This document shows, one piece after another, positions 27,554 to 35,650 of a stretch of DNA of 39,024 bases (positions are counted from its first letter, which is position 1; every line of letters begins with the position of its first letter). A model generated the notes under the pieces. It saw only the letters and a program-made list of their open reading frames with translations, had not been told where the DNA came from and ran no database searches. A program made the position numbers and the translations under genes. This DNA is from Chloroflexota bacterium (lineage in GTDB: Bacteria > Chloroflexota > Chloroflexia > Chloroheliales > Chloroheliaceae), in assembly GCA_902812345.1 (NCBI GenBank), contig CADDZM010000009.1, positions 1 through 39,024 on the forward strand, written 5' to 3'.

Positions 27554-29682
27554 GTATTTCGCTAACCAACACAAATTTAGAGCATCTTCTTTCCGAATTA
27601 AGGCGCATCACTACCAAAGTGGCCTTGCGTGTTGAAGAAATGCGCGCAACTATCGGTAACGATGAGGATGAGTTTCGCGGCCTGTACGTTTCGGAGGAGG
27701 AAGTTAACCAACTCCTGGCGGACCCCGACCTTTTCCAGGGTAACACCGGGTGGTTAGCGCAACCTAAACTGCGCCTCAACGAACAGGAGCCGGTCTCCCG
27801 CCTGACCCGGCTGCAAAACGTTTTTGGCCTTTCCGCCTTCGAACGGGATGTGGTGCTGATTGCCCTGGCCCCCGAACTCGAACTGCGTTTCGAAAAGCTT
27901 TACGCCTATCTGCAGGATGATGTCACCAAACGCCGTCCTAGTATTGACATGGCTTTACGCCTGTTATGTCCCGGCCTGGCCGCTCAAGTAGCCGCCCGCC
28001 GCAGCTTTGACGCGGAAGGGTCTTTGCTAAAGTATCGCCTGATTGAATTCACTGACGAAAACCAGAGCCGCCAATCTTCGCTCCTGAGCCGTTCCATCAA
28101 GCTGGACGAAGGCATTGTCTCCTATCTGCTGGGTGAAGACCGCCTGGACTCGCGGTTGCGCCACCTGGCGACTATTGAGCAGGACTACGAGGAATGGTTT
28201 GACCTGGGCGATAACGAGGATGAAACCGACCGCCTGGTGGAACTGGCTCCCGAAGGCTATATAGCTTTCCTGCTGGGCCAGGACGATTCAAGCAAACTGC
28301 ACCTGGCCGCGGCGGTCTGCCAGCGCCTGGGCATCCAGGTTGTCAAAATGGAAGCCGGAGTGTTGCCGGGGCTGGCGAAAGCTGACTCACTGTTGCGGCT
28401 GTTGGAGCGCGAATGTCTTTTGCGGGGCGCGGCCCTTTACCTGAATGCCTTTGAAACCTTATTAAAGGAAGAAGCGCCCAGCCAGGAGGCCCTGCGCCAG
28501 ATTATCCAGGTCTTACAGGGTCTTACCGGCATCAGCTTTATTTCGAGTGAACAGCCTCCCTCGCCTTTGCAAGGGCACGTTGGTCGCCGCGAGTTTTACC
28601 TGCAACTGAACATGCCCGGCTATTCCGAACGGCAGCGCATCTGGGAAAAGCAGCTTGGCGCCGAAGCTCTCGGGCTGGATCTGGAAGGGCTTTCCAGCCG
28701 GTTCAAGTTGAGCCGGGGCCAGATTATTTCCGCCGCCACCTCGGCTCGCAGCACCGCCGCCTGGCGTGGTGAAAGCGTTCCAACCATGGACGACCTGGAG
28801 GCAGCCTGCCGCCGCCACTCGACCACCCGGTTGAGTAACCTGGCTCGCAAAATCAAGCCTCTTTTTCGCTGGGATGATATTGTGTTACCGCCCGACCCCG
28901 CTCAGATGCTCAAGGAAATCGTCCAGCAGGTCCGAAATCGTTCGCTGGTCTTTGAGAAATGGGGTTTTGATACAAAACTCTCATACGGCAAAGGGCTGAA
29001 CATTATCTTCGCCGGGCCGAGCGGCACCGGCAAGACCATGTCCGCCGAAATTATTGCCGGTGAGTTGAAAATGGACCTGTACAAAATTGACCTTTCAAAC
29101 ATGGTCAGCAAGTACATCGGCGAGACTGAAAAGAACCTGGAGCGCATCTTTAACGAAGCCGGGGAAAGTAACGCTATCCTATTCTTTGATGAGGCTGACT
29201 CGATTTTTGGCAAACGCAGCGAAGTGAAAGACGCTCACGACCGCTACGCCAACATCGAAACCGGCTACCTCTTACAGAAGATGGAAGAATATGACGGTAT
29301 CGTTATCCTGGCGACTAACCTGCGTAAGAACCTGGACGATGCTTTCATCCGGCGCATGCACTTTATGATCGAATATCCTTTCCCGGAAGAAGAAGACCGC
29401 TTCCAAATCTGGCAGCGCAGTTTCCCGAAAACCGTTCCGATGGGCGAATCGGTGGATTTGCGGTTTATGGCTCGCCAGTTCAAGATTGCCGGGGGCAACA
29501 TAAAAAATATCTGCCTGGCTGCGTCCTTTCTGGCAGCGGGCGACATGGAAGACCAACCAAACGAGGCGGCGGTCGAAATGGTCCACCTTATCCGGGCCAC
29601 TCGGCGAGAGTTCCAGAAAATGGGCAAACTTTGTACAGCCGTTGATTTTGGCCGCTACTTTAGTATTATTTCCGATAATTAA
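27550..29682 (+). CDS. AAA+ ATPase of the eCIS (Pvc15/Afp15-like)
   Basis: A 710-aa protein. The N-terminal 170 residues are helical, residues about 230-400 look like a degenerate ATPase domain, and the active AAA+ module is C-terminal with Walker A GPSGTGKT at 489-496, Walker B ILFFDEAD at 543-550, and ILATNLRKNLDDAFIRR as sensor and arginine-finger region. This two-domain form matches the ATPases always found in eCIS loci, thought to help assemble or remodel the particle or load cargo. It starts at the ATG overlapping the previous stop. No membrane segment is seen, so it should act in the cytoplasm. Confidence 0.93.
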   Translation: MSISLTNTNLEHLLSELRRITTKVALRVEEMRATIGNDEDEFRGLYVSEEEVNQLLADPDLFQGNTGWLAQPKLRLNEQEPVSRLTRLQNVFGLSAFERDVVLIALAPELELRFEKLYAYLQDDVTKRRPSIDMALRLLCPGLAAQVAARRSFDAEGSLLKYRLIEFTDENQSRQSSLLSRSIKLDEGIVSYLLGEDRLDSRLRHLATIEQDYEEWFDLGDNEDETDRLVELAPEGYIAFLLGQDDSSKLHLAAAVCQRLGIQVVKMEAGVLPGLAKADSLLRLLERECLLRGAALYLNAFETLLKEEAPSQEALRQIIQVLQGLTGISFISSEQPPSPLQGHVGRREFYLQLNMPGYSERQRIWEKQLGAEALGLDLEGLSSRFKLSRGQIISAATSARSTAAWRGESVPTMDDLEAACRRHSTTRLSNLARKIKPLFRWDDIVLPPDPAQMLKEIVQQVRNRSLVFEKWGFDTKLSYGKGLNIIFAGPSGTGKTMSAEIIAGELKMDLYKIDLSNMVSKYIGETEKNLERIFNEAGESNAILFFDEADSIFGKRSEVKDAHDRYANIETGYLLQKMEEYDGIVILATNLRKNLDDAFIRRMHFMIEYPFPEEEDRFQIWQRSFPKTVPMGESVDLRFMARQFKIAGGNIKNICLAASFLAAGDMEDQPNEAAVEMVHLIRATRREFQKMGKLCTAVDFGRYFSIISDN

Positions 29683-29763
29683 ACTTACCGCCGCATTCCC
29701 AGTTGTCCTGGCCCCCAAAACGCAACCAAATGTTGCACGAGCGAAATAAAAGTGAGGTAAATA

Positions 29764-30597
29764 ATGTCTGGTAATGGTATGAGAGAATTTCAAGACGAGC
29801 GCGCTATGGAGGCTCAGGAGACCGAAGAAGCCACTCCTGAGGCCGAGGTCGCTCCGGTAATTTCCCCGGCCCAGGCAGGTGCCATGTTGAGCGGCAAAAT
29901 GAATAAAGTCCAGCGCCAGGCGATTATTCAATCGGTCGGGCAGCATTTCGGCAACCGCCAGGTGCAGCGGCTGGTGAGCCAGGCCCAGCGTTCGGCTTCG
30001 GCCGGTCCCGGGGGCGGCCCCCTTGAAGGCGAACTTATCTCCAAAATTCAATCCGAGCGGTCGTCCGGCCAGCCGATGGACACCACGGTCCGCCGCGAAA
30101 TCGAAGGTAGCCTCGGCCATGACCTTTCCGCGGTCCGGGTTCACTCCGGCGAAACCGCCGCTGATTTAAGCAGCCAGATGGGCGCGAAAGCTTTCACGAC
30201 AGGCCGCGACATTTTCCTGGGTGAAGGGGCTTCAGCTACCGATAAGTCACTTTTGACCCACGAAGCGACTCACACCATCCAGCAGGGCATGAGCGAAGAA
30301 GCTCCTGGCTCAATCGGGGCCGCCGATACCGTACACGAACATGCCGCCGAACATAATGCCGCGCACGGTAGCGAAGGCGGACTCGGGGTCCAGCGTGAAG
30401 CTGCCGAGGAAGACGAACTCCAGATGATGCGCGACCCGGATGTCCAGCGTGAAGCCGCTGATGACGAAGAAATTCAGATGATGCGCGACCCGGATGTTCA
30501 GCGTGAAATGGAAGGTGGCGAAGAGGAAGAGGGCATCCAGCGGATGATGGAAGTCCAGCGCGAAGCCGAGGAAGAAGAGGACGAGGGCGAAAAATAA
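29764..30597 (+). CDS. DUF4157-domain protein with HExxH motif and acidic C-terminal repeats
   Basis: 277 aa; GAGG 6 nt upstream of the ATG. The N-terminus is acidic and flexible. The DUF4157 core spans about 100-180: REIEGSLGHDLSAVRVHSGE, then AKAFTTGRDIFLGEG, then LLTHEATHTIQQG, with His166, Glu167 and His170 forming a zinc-peptidase-like HExxH. The last 70 residues hold an 18-aa repeat beginning VQRE, with runs of Glu. DUF4157 proteins are typical eCIS companions, often at the N-terminus of cargo. Here the domain stands alone without a toxin domain, so it may be a structural or cargo-processing component. Peptidase activity is inferred from the motif only. Confidence 0.88.
   Translation: MSGNGMREFQDERAMEAQETEEATPEAEVAPVISPAQAGAMLSGKMNKVQRQAIIQSVGQHFGNRQVQRLVSQAQRSASAGPGGGPLEGELISKIQSERSSGQPMDTTVRREIEGSLGHDLSAVRVHSGETAADLSSQMGAKAFTTGRDIFLGEGASATDKSLLTHEATHTIQQGMSEEAPGSIGAADTVHEHAAEHNAAHGSEGGLGVQREAAEEDELQMMRDPDVQREAADDEEIQMMRDPDVQREMEGGEEEEGIQRMMEVQREAEEEEDEGEK
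30388..30507 (+). repeat. 54-bp tandem repeat in the DUF4157 gene
   Basis: Units begin at 30388, 30442 and 30496, each opening with codons for VQRE. The stretch for QMMRDPDVQRE at 30421-30453 and 30475-30507 differs by one base, so the duplication is recent or under conservation. The third unit is degenerate. Confidence 0.85.
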
Positions 30598-30960
30598 TTT
30601 TTAGCATAAGAAACATTTTTCCAACCTGATATTATAATCTCCATTTCGTAATGAAGTTATTAATGTTTAGTTGATACTATGTTTCTAACTAACTGTTAGT
30701 GTAGCTGGAGACGCTATCGAGCCCTCGAAAGAGGGCTTGTAGCGGGGAACTGCCAACCGGCTTTCTAAAGCGCTTCAAGACTTTCCAACAATTACGAAAA
30801 TTAAATAATTAAATAAGGAAACAGCCTGGGAGAGTTCGCCTGAAATCGCGGCTACCGGGTAAAAGTATATAAAAAGACCGGGTTGGGAATATCGTGAGCG
30901 AAACGATTTTCACCCGCAAACCACAAAGGCCTAAAGCCCTGGATTGTTTGAGCACTACCG
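30598..30960. other. 363-bp gap between the DUF4157 and Pvc16-like genes
   Basis: No supported ORF lies here. The gap contains a strong GAAA-capped stem-loop at 30712-30744 and a smaller hairpin CTAAC/GTTAG at 30685-30699. AT-rich sequence near 30795-30825 contains two AATTAAAT units 8 bp apart, not the 11-bp spacing of the operator arrays. I see no clear promoter. Confidence 0.6.
30712..30744 (+). promoter_or_regulatory. GNRA-capped stem-loop in the leader of the structural genes
   Basis: CGCTA, then AGCCCTC, a GAAA tetraloop, GAGGGCT, then TAGCG form a 12-bp stem with one small internal loop (TCG opposite TG). No T-run follows, so it is not an intrinsic terminator. GNRA-capped stems often take part in tertiary RNA contacts or mark processing sites. 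I could not match it to a known riboswitch. Confidence 0.6.
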
Positions 30961-31872
30961 ATGATTGAATCCCTTGACGAAACAATTAAAAAGTTTTTGA
31001 TTGAAAAAGTGCCTCTTAACCAGGCGGAAGTGGATATCAGCTTCGATGTGCCCAATAAAGAGTGGAGCGGGTCTATTTCCAAACCTACGATAAACATCTA
31101 CTTTTACGACATCCGTGAGAACCTTAATTACAGTCCCAGTCATTCTGAATGGACCGTTGACCGCGACCCTACAACCGGTATGATGATCAAGAGTAAAAAA
31201 GGCAAACGTTACGATTTGTCGTATCTGATTACCTGTTGGACTATCAATGTCGAGGATGAACACAGGCTAATGTGGTACATTCTGTCCACGCTTTCCCGGC
31301 ATGATTTTATACCCACTGAAATTCTGGAAAAACCCCTGGATGAGCAACCCTACCCTTTAGCGACCAAGGTTGCCCACCCGGAAGGCATTTTGCGAAATGT
31401 CGCCGATGTGTGGACAGCGTTGGACAACCAGCTAAAGCCGGTTTTACCTTATGTCATAACAGTTTATCTTGACCCGAATATTTCATGGCAAGTCCAGCCG
31501 GTCCGCAGTAAATTTATCCGAATTGCCCCACCTTATGAAAGCCTTCGAGAGCAGCAAGACTATTTGCGGGCTTCAAGGCAAACCAAAGATGACCGGGGCA
31601 TCACCATTTTCAACCAGGTGGGCGGGTATATTACCGACGCCACCGAGCCGGGCCGGGCGGTCCAGGCCGAAGTAATTTTACTTGAACAGGGGCTTAATAC
31701 CAGGACAGATTCCGAAGGACGCTTTACCTTTTCTAACCTGGTGGAACGGCCCAAGTATACCTTTATCGTCGTTGCTCCCGGCTACGTTACAACGCGCCAC
31801 GAAGTGACGGTGGTCCCGACTGCTTCCTATGATATAGCTTTGCAGCCGGAAACAGCAGCGGTACATTCTTAA
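30961..31872 (+). CDS. Pvc16-like tube-cap protein (DUF4255) with a C-terminal carboxypeptidase-regulatory-like domain
   Basis: 303 aa. Residues 1-190 match DUF4255/Pvc16: an early helix (LDETIKKFL), an acidic strand with DVPNKEW, the segment KPTINIYFYDIREN, and LITCWTINVEDEHRLMWYIL. Pvc16 homologues sit at the distal end of the sheath-tube and end its growth. Residues about 213-297 add a compact beta domain (GGYITDA, TDSEGRFTFSNL, VVAPGYVTTRHEV) typical of carboxypeptidase-regulatory-like folds. The start ATG has only a weak ribosome site. The extra domain may face outward from the cap. Confidence 0.88.
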   Translation: MIESLDETIKKFLIEKVPLNQAEVDISFDVPNKEWSGSISKPTINIYFYDIRENLNYSPSHSEWTVDRDPTTGMMIKSKKGKRYDLSYLITCWTINVEDEHRLMWYILSTLSRHDFIPTEILEKPLDEQPYPLATKVAHPEGILRNVADVWTALDNQLKPVLPYVITVYLDPNISWQVQPVRSKFIRIAPPYESLREQQDYLRASRQTKDDRGITIFNQVGGYITDATEPGRAVQAEVILLEQGLNTRTDSEGRFTFSNLVERPKYTFIVVAPGYVTTRHEVTVVPTASYDIALQPETAAVHS

Positions 31873-31943
31873 CTCGCCTGGCGGGTTAAGAGATAGTAGC
31901 TCACTATCGCTGTCGTTACTCGGCACCATTATCACGCCGGGTA
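31871..31943 (+). repeat. Three consecutive stem-loops between the cap and sheath genes
   Basis: AACTCGC/GCGGGTT (31871-31887) overlaps the stop codon. GATAGT/ACTATC (31892-31908) and TACTCGGC/GCCGGGTA (31917-31943, one G:U) follow. None has a T-run. They could limit exonuclease decay or read-through and so set expression of the sheath relative to the cap. Confidence 0.55.
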
Positions 31944-32048
31944 GTGCGGTTACCAATGAACTACACCAAGCTTCCTTTGTCTGAGTTGATCTAAAGTTTA
32001 TCTATTATTGGTTGTTGAATTTAAAGCCTGAATTCGAAGGAGAAGTTT

Positions 32049-33920
32049 ATGCCACAGTATCTTTCCCCTGGCGTGTATGTCGAAGAAGTAGACCGAGGGA
32101 GTAAACCTATCGAAGGTGTAGGTACTTCGGTTGCTGCTTTTGTCGGCTTCACCGAAAAGGGACCGCGCGAAGCTCAGTTGATTACCAACTGGGAACAATT
32201 CCGCACTATCTACGGCGGTTTTATCGAAGGCGCCTTCCTGCCGACTTCCGTATATGGTTATTTTCTTAACGGCGGTACTCGCGCTTACATAATGCGGGTA
32301 GCCCCGGCCATCCAGCTTCCCCAGGCCCGCTCAAGCAAAGATGCCCTTGAATTCACTCCTTTGCTTTCCGCCGGGGATGCGCCGGTTTCAGTTAAAGTTG
32401 ATAATGGCAATATCGCCGGCCGCTACAAACTGACTGTTTCGCAGGGTGACGTTACCGAGACCTTTGACGACCTGAGCAGTGACAAGAAAGACCCCGCTAC
32501 CCGCTACGTTGAGAATATCGTTAATGACCCCGCCAAAGGCTCCAAACTCGTCCGGGTTTACGACGCCAGCGGCTCCCGTGATATGCCGGAACTCCGCGCC
32601 CCCAAAGCCGGTTCTTACAGCTTCGGCGGTGACGACAAACCGGCGGCTGAACTCCCGGCCCCGGCTCTGCGTCTGAACTCTCGCGCCGCTGGCAACCAGC
32701 CGGCCATCGAAATCCGCCAGGCCCCCGGTGTAACAAATCCGGTAGCCGTCGAAATACTCGACGTCCAGGGCAAGGATGACCTCTTCCGGCTGGTCTTCAG
32801 GGCCGGGGATGAGACCGAAACCCACGATGTCAGCCTCGCCAAAGGGCCGACCAACCTTGAAACCGTCATCAACGGCGGCAAGACCGCTTCCAAACTGGTC
32901 CGGGTCAAAGACCTTGATGATAATAGCAAAGCCAACCCGGCGGAACGCCGCCCGGGTGCAGGTAAGTTCGAACTCCAGGGCATTAGCGCTGCTCCGGCTG
33001 CCTCCAAAGGTAAAGTAGTGCTTTCTTCCGCGGACCTGACCGGCGACTCGGTTGCCCGGACCGGCGTTGGCGGCCTGGAAGCCCTCGACGATGTTACGAT
33101 GGTCATTATGCCTGACCTGATGACCCTGTACCTCAACGGCACGATTGACCTGAAGGGTGTGCAGGTAGCCCAGACTGCGATGATGAACCACTGCGAAGCC
33201 ATGAAAAACCGGGTCGCCATCCTGGATGCCCCGCCGGACATGAACCCGCAGCAGATTCGCAACTGGCGCATGAACGAAGCCAATTACGACAGCAAATATG
33301 CGGCTCTCTACTACCCCTGGATTGAGATTGATAACCCGGTCCAGAAGGGCAAGACTATGTTCTCACCTCCGGGCGGCCACATGGCCGGTATCTGGGCGCG
33401 CAACGACGCCGAGCGTGGTGTCCACAAAGCCCCCGCTAACGAAATCGTGCGTGGCGCGGTCGGCCTTGAACGCCAGATTACCATGGGCGAACAGGACGGC
33501 CTGAACCCGAACGGCATCAACTGTATCCGCGCTTTCCCGGGTCGGGGTATCCGGGTGTGGGGCGCTCGGACCCTGTCGAGCGACGCAAGCTGGCGCTATA
33601 TCAACGTCCGCCGGTTGTTCAACTTCGTGGAAGCTTCCATCAAGAACGGCACTCAGTGGATTGTGTTCGAGCCGAACGATGCCGACCTGTGGGCCAGAAT
33701 CAGGCGCGATGTTAACGCCTTCCTTTATTCGGTCTACCTGACCGGGGCGTTTTTCGGCCCATCGCCTGACCAGGCTTATTTCGTGAAGTGCGATGCTGAA
33801 ATCAATCCGGCTGAAACGATTGACCAGGGTATCGTTGTTACTGAAATCGGCTTTGCTCCGGTGAAACCGGCTGAATTTGTAGTCTTCCGCATCGGCCAGA
33901 TGGCGGCGGGCGGCGCCTAA
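32049..33920 (+). CDS. Contractile tail sheath protein
   Basis: 623 aa; AAGGAG 6 nt before the ATG. The N-terminus YLSPGVYVEEVDRGSKPIEG and the segment GYFLNGGTRAYIMRV are hallmarks of phage and eCIS sheaths. The C-terminal domain (about 510-620) has the usual WRYINVRRLFNFVEASI, FEPND and VVTEIGFAPVKPAEFVVFRI. Residues about 112-330 are an insertion of two related beta units, each ending SKLVRV, which would decorate the outside of the sheath. Only one sheath gene is present, whereas Afp/PVC clusters have three. The sheath contracts to push the inner tube. Confidence 0.96.
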   Translation: MPQYLSPGVYVEEVDRGSKPIEGVGTSVAAFVGFTEKGPREAQLITNWEQFRTIYGGFIEGAFLPTSVYGYFLNGGTRAYIMRVAPAIQLPQARSSKDALEFTPLLSAGDAPVSVKVDNGNIAGRYKLTVSQGDVTETFDDLSSDKKDPATRYVENIVNDPAKGSKLVRVYDASGSRDMPELRAPKAGSYSFGGDDKPAAELPAPALRLNSRAAGNQPAIEIRQAPGVTNPVAVEILDVQGKDDLFRLVFRAGDETETHDVSLAKGPTNLETVINGGKTASKLVRVKDLDDNSKANPAERRPGAGKFELQGISAAPAASKGKVVLSSADLTGDSVARTGVGGLEALDDVTMVIMPDLMTLYLNGTIDLKGVQVAQTAMMNHCEAMKNRVAILDAPPDMNPQQIRNWRMNEANYDSKYAALYYPWIEIDNPVQKGKTMFSPPGGHMAGIWARNDAERGVHKAPANEIVRGAVGLERQITMGEQDGLNPNGINCIRAFPGRGIRVWGARTLSSDASWRYINVRRLFNFVEASIKNGTQWIVFEPNDADLWARIRRDVNAFLYSVYLTGAFFGPSPDQAYFVKCDAEINPAETIDQGIVVTEIGFAPVKPAEFVVFRIGQMAAGGA

Positions 33921-33929
33921 ACCCGGTCC

Positions 33930-33970
33930 GGGCAGGTGATTCAGATCAATTTCTTCTGAGTCACCAGCCC
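33930..33970 (+). repeat. 16-bp imperfect stem-loop between sheath and tube genes
   Basis: 33930-33945 pairs with 33955-33970 with one G:U and one A:A mismatch and a 9-nt loop. There is no T-run after it. It lies about 10 bp after the sheath stop and 30 bp before the tube start. Confidence 0.6.
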
Positions 33971-34001
33971 TGGCCTCAATTTAAACTAGAAGGAGATACC
34001 A

Positions 34002-34469
34002 ATGCCTGGTGTAAGCCTTAAACAAAATCCCCTGATTAGTAACAGGTTCTTCCTGGATTTAGGCGGTGTATCAATTGATGGTATCCAGGAAGTTTCAGGT
34101 CTGGATATTGAGACCGATGTAGCCGAATTGACCCAGATGAGCAAAGATGGCAAGGTCATACCGCTTAAAACGATGGGCGCTATCCCGGTAAAAGCGGGGA
34201 AACTTACCCTGAAGTACGTGGCCATGAAAGATGACCCAGGTCTTAAATGGAGGGCCGATGTAATTGCGGGGAAAATGAAAGAGTCCCGGAAGAACGTTTC
34301 TCTGATTCTTTACGATCTAGAGTATAAAGAAGAGATGCGCTTTAACTTCTCCAATGCCTGGCCTTCCAAACGGGCCTTTTCGAACTTTACTTCCAAAGGT
34401 AACGATCCCGTTACTATAACCCTGACGATTGAACACGAAGGGGTTAGTGTTAAAGGCTACAACTCTTAA
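34002..34469 (+). CDS. Inner tube protein 1 (gp19/Pvc1-like)
   Basis: 155 aa; AAGGAG 7 nt upstream of the ATG. The tail-tube fold is marked by NRFFLDLGGVSIDGIQEVSG, by LTLKYVAMKDDPGLKWR, and by SNAWPSKRAF with a C-terminal ITLTIEHEGVSVKGY. It forms hexameric rings stacked inside the sheath. It is close to the next tube gene over its whole length. Confidence 0.94.
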   Translation: MPGVSLKQNPLISNRFFLDLGGVSIDGIQEVSGLDIETDVAELTQMSKDGKVIPLKTMGAIPVKAGKLTLKYVAMKDDPGLKWRADVIAGKMKESRKNVSLILYDLEYKEEMRFNFSNAWPSKRAFSNFTSKGNDPVTITLTIEHEGVSVKGYNS

Positions 34470-34628
34470 ATCATTTTAGATTTCTAACTGTGAAATGGGC
34501 AACAAAATTGTTTTAAGGTTTGACCGGTTTTATACCAGTTAAGATGCTTAATTCTGAACTGACCTTTAATGCAAGGGCAGCCTGTTTTACAACTTAGTGA
34601 CAGTTCGTTTATTTCTGGAGGTGAAAAA

Positions 34629-35087
34629 ATGCCAGCGGTTTTTGATCCAATTGTCTCTAACCGGTTTTATCTTGACCTGAACGGCCACAAGATTGATACT
34701 TTGCAGGAAGTATCCGGGATAGAGGATGAGAGCGATGTAGTCGAGGTTAACCAGGTAACCAAGAGTGGCAAGTTTGTTATTGTTAAGGCCCTGGGAGCAA
34801 TGCCGCTTAAAGGTGGTAAGCTGACCTTAAAGTATGCCGCTTTCAAGGATGACCCGATTAAGAAGTGGTACGATACGGTTGTCAATCAGAAAATCAACGA
34901 AGCCAGGACCAATATCAGCCTTATCCTCTACGACCTTGAGGGTAAAACGATTATGACCTTTACTTTCTCGAATGCCTGGGTTTCCAAGTATTCTTTTGGC
35001 TCGCTTTCCGCCAAAGGGAATGACCCGCTGGCTGTCACAGTTACCATTGAGCATACCGGGATGGGCGTTAAGGGCTATAATGAGTAA
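34629..35087 (+). CDS. Inner tube protein 2 (gp19/Pvc1-like)
   Basis: 152 aa from the ATG at 34629, chosen because GGAGG lies 7 nt upstream; an in-frame ATG at 34569 would add 20 residues absent from tube 1 and has no ribosome site. It is a paralogue of tube 1: NRFYLDLNGHKIDTLQEVSG, LTLKYAAFKDDPIKKWY, and VTIEHTGMGVKGY at the C-terminus. Two such paralogues, plus a third divergent one downstream, suggest one main tube subunit and others for the baseplate-proximal rings. Confidence 0.93.
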   Translation: MPAVFDPIVSNRFYLDLNGHKIDTLQEVSGIEDESDVVEVNQVTKSGKFVIVKALGAMPLKGGKLTLKYAAFKDDPIKKWYDTVVNQKINEARTNISLILYDLEGKTIMTFTFSNAWVSKYSFGSLSAKGNDPLAVTVTIEHTGMGVKGYNE

Positions 35088-35140
35088 AGGCGCTGCCAGG
35101 GCTACCGGAATAGCCGGACCCGGGTAGTAAAAATTGAGCA

Positions 35141-35203
35141 AAGCGTAGTAACGACTTTAATCGCCTGGCTGCGGCCAGACCGGTTAAAGTCATTGCTACG
35201 CTT
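35141..35203 (+). repeat. 20-bp stem-loop with nested hairpin, upstream of the tail-assembly gene
   Basis: 35141-35160 pairs with 35184-35203 (18 of 20 Watson-Crick, one G:U, one C:A). The 23-nt loop contains a further CTGGC/GCCAG hairpin. It ends 26 nt before the start codon at 35230 and has no T-run. It may shield the region from decay or act as a transcript-processing site. Confidence 0.7.
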
Positions 35204-35229
35204 AGAAACTAGATTAAGGAGTGCCTTTA

Positions 35230-35613
35230 ATGGCGGGCTTCCAGACCGAATATGAATTTATTTTACCAAAAGGCTATGTTGATACCGATGGTACTCTTCA
35301 CCGCAAAGGCACGATGCGCCTGGCGACCGCGATGGACGAAATTACTCCTTTGCGCGACCCACGGGTGCGGGGAAACCAGGCTTACCTGACTATTCTGCTG
35401 CTCTCCAGGGTTGTAACCAGGCTAGGCACGCTCACTGATGTCAATTCGGGTATTATCGAGCACCTGTTTGCCAGCGACCTGGGCTATTTACAGGCGATGT
35501 ACAACCGGATCAATTCCAGCAACATGGACGATTCAATTTGCCCGACCTGTGGCCGCCCGTTCGAGTCTGAAAACGAACAGGAGGCTGCCCCGCCGGTGGG
35601 AGTGGGGGGATAG
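35230..35613 (+). CDS. eCIS tail-assembly protein (0-frame product)
   Basis: 127 aa from the ATG at 35230. A GTG at 35221 is in frame, but it overlaps the AAGGAG ribosome site that correctly serves the ATG. The core GYVDTDGTLHRKGTMRLAT, then EITPLRDPRV and YLTILLLSRVVTRLG, matches the family annotated as phage tail assembly protein in eCIS clusters. A CPTCGRPF motif follows, then an acidic, Pro/Gly tail. The gene ends in GTG GGG GGA TAG, a slippery run, and the next protein segment continues in the -1 frame. By analogy with phage tail-assembly chaperones it should not be part of the mature particle but should help tube assembly. Confidence 0.88.
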   Translation: MAGFQTEYEFILPKGYVDTDGTLHRKGTMRLATAMDEITPLRDPRVRGNQAYLTILLLSRVVTRLGTLTDVNSGIIEHLFASDLGYLQAMYNRINSSNMDDSICPTCGRPFESENEQEAAPPVGVGG

Positions 35614-35650
35614 TTAGCTACCCTTCGGCCCAAATAACCGAGGAGGTAGC
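35604..35650 (+). promoter_or_regulatory. Candidate programmed -1 ribosomal frameshift signal
   Basis: The slippery heptamer G GGG GGA (35604-35610) is in the correct phase (X XXY YYZ) for the 0-frame codons GGG GGA. The stop TAG follows at once. After a 6-nt spacer (35611-35616) a hairpin forms: GCTACC-CTTCGG (35617-35628) with CCGAGG-A-GGTAGC (35638-35650), 12 bp with one G:U and one bulged A, and a 9-nt loop. An internal Shine-Dalgarno-like AGGAGG lies at 35579-35584, 19 nt upstream of the heptamer, somewhat farther than in classical cases. Confidence 0.75.

Noticed and set aside
29272-30144. 290-aa minus-strand frame
   Set aside because: It spans antisense across the ATPase end, the gap and the DUF4157 gene; both sense proteins are clearly recognised.
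30598-30625. Intrinsic terminator after the DUF4157 gene
   Set aside because: There are short T-runs but no GC stem in front of them.
30712-30760. Cyclic-di-GMP (GEMM-I) riboswitch
   Set aside because: The GAAA-capped stem and the nearby AGCGGGG are suggestive, but the second stem and conserved joining bases are not recognisable.
32388-33191. 267-aa and 222-aa minus-strand frames over the sheath gene
   Set aside because: They are antisense to a well-supported sheath insertion domain and are composition artefacts.
34569-34631. ATG at 34569 as start of tube 2
   Set aside because: It has no ribosome site and the extra 20 residues are absent from the paralogue; 34629 has GGAGG at good spacing.
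35610-35615. ATA or GTT as an independent start codon for the DUF6760-like frame
   Set aside because: Neither is a normal start. The in-phase slippery heptamer and hairpin explain the frame better, though ATA initiation is not formally excluded.
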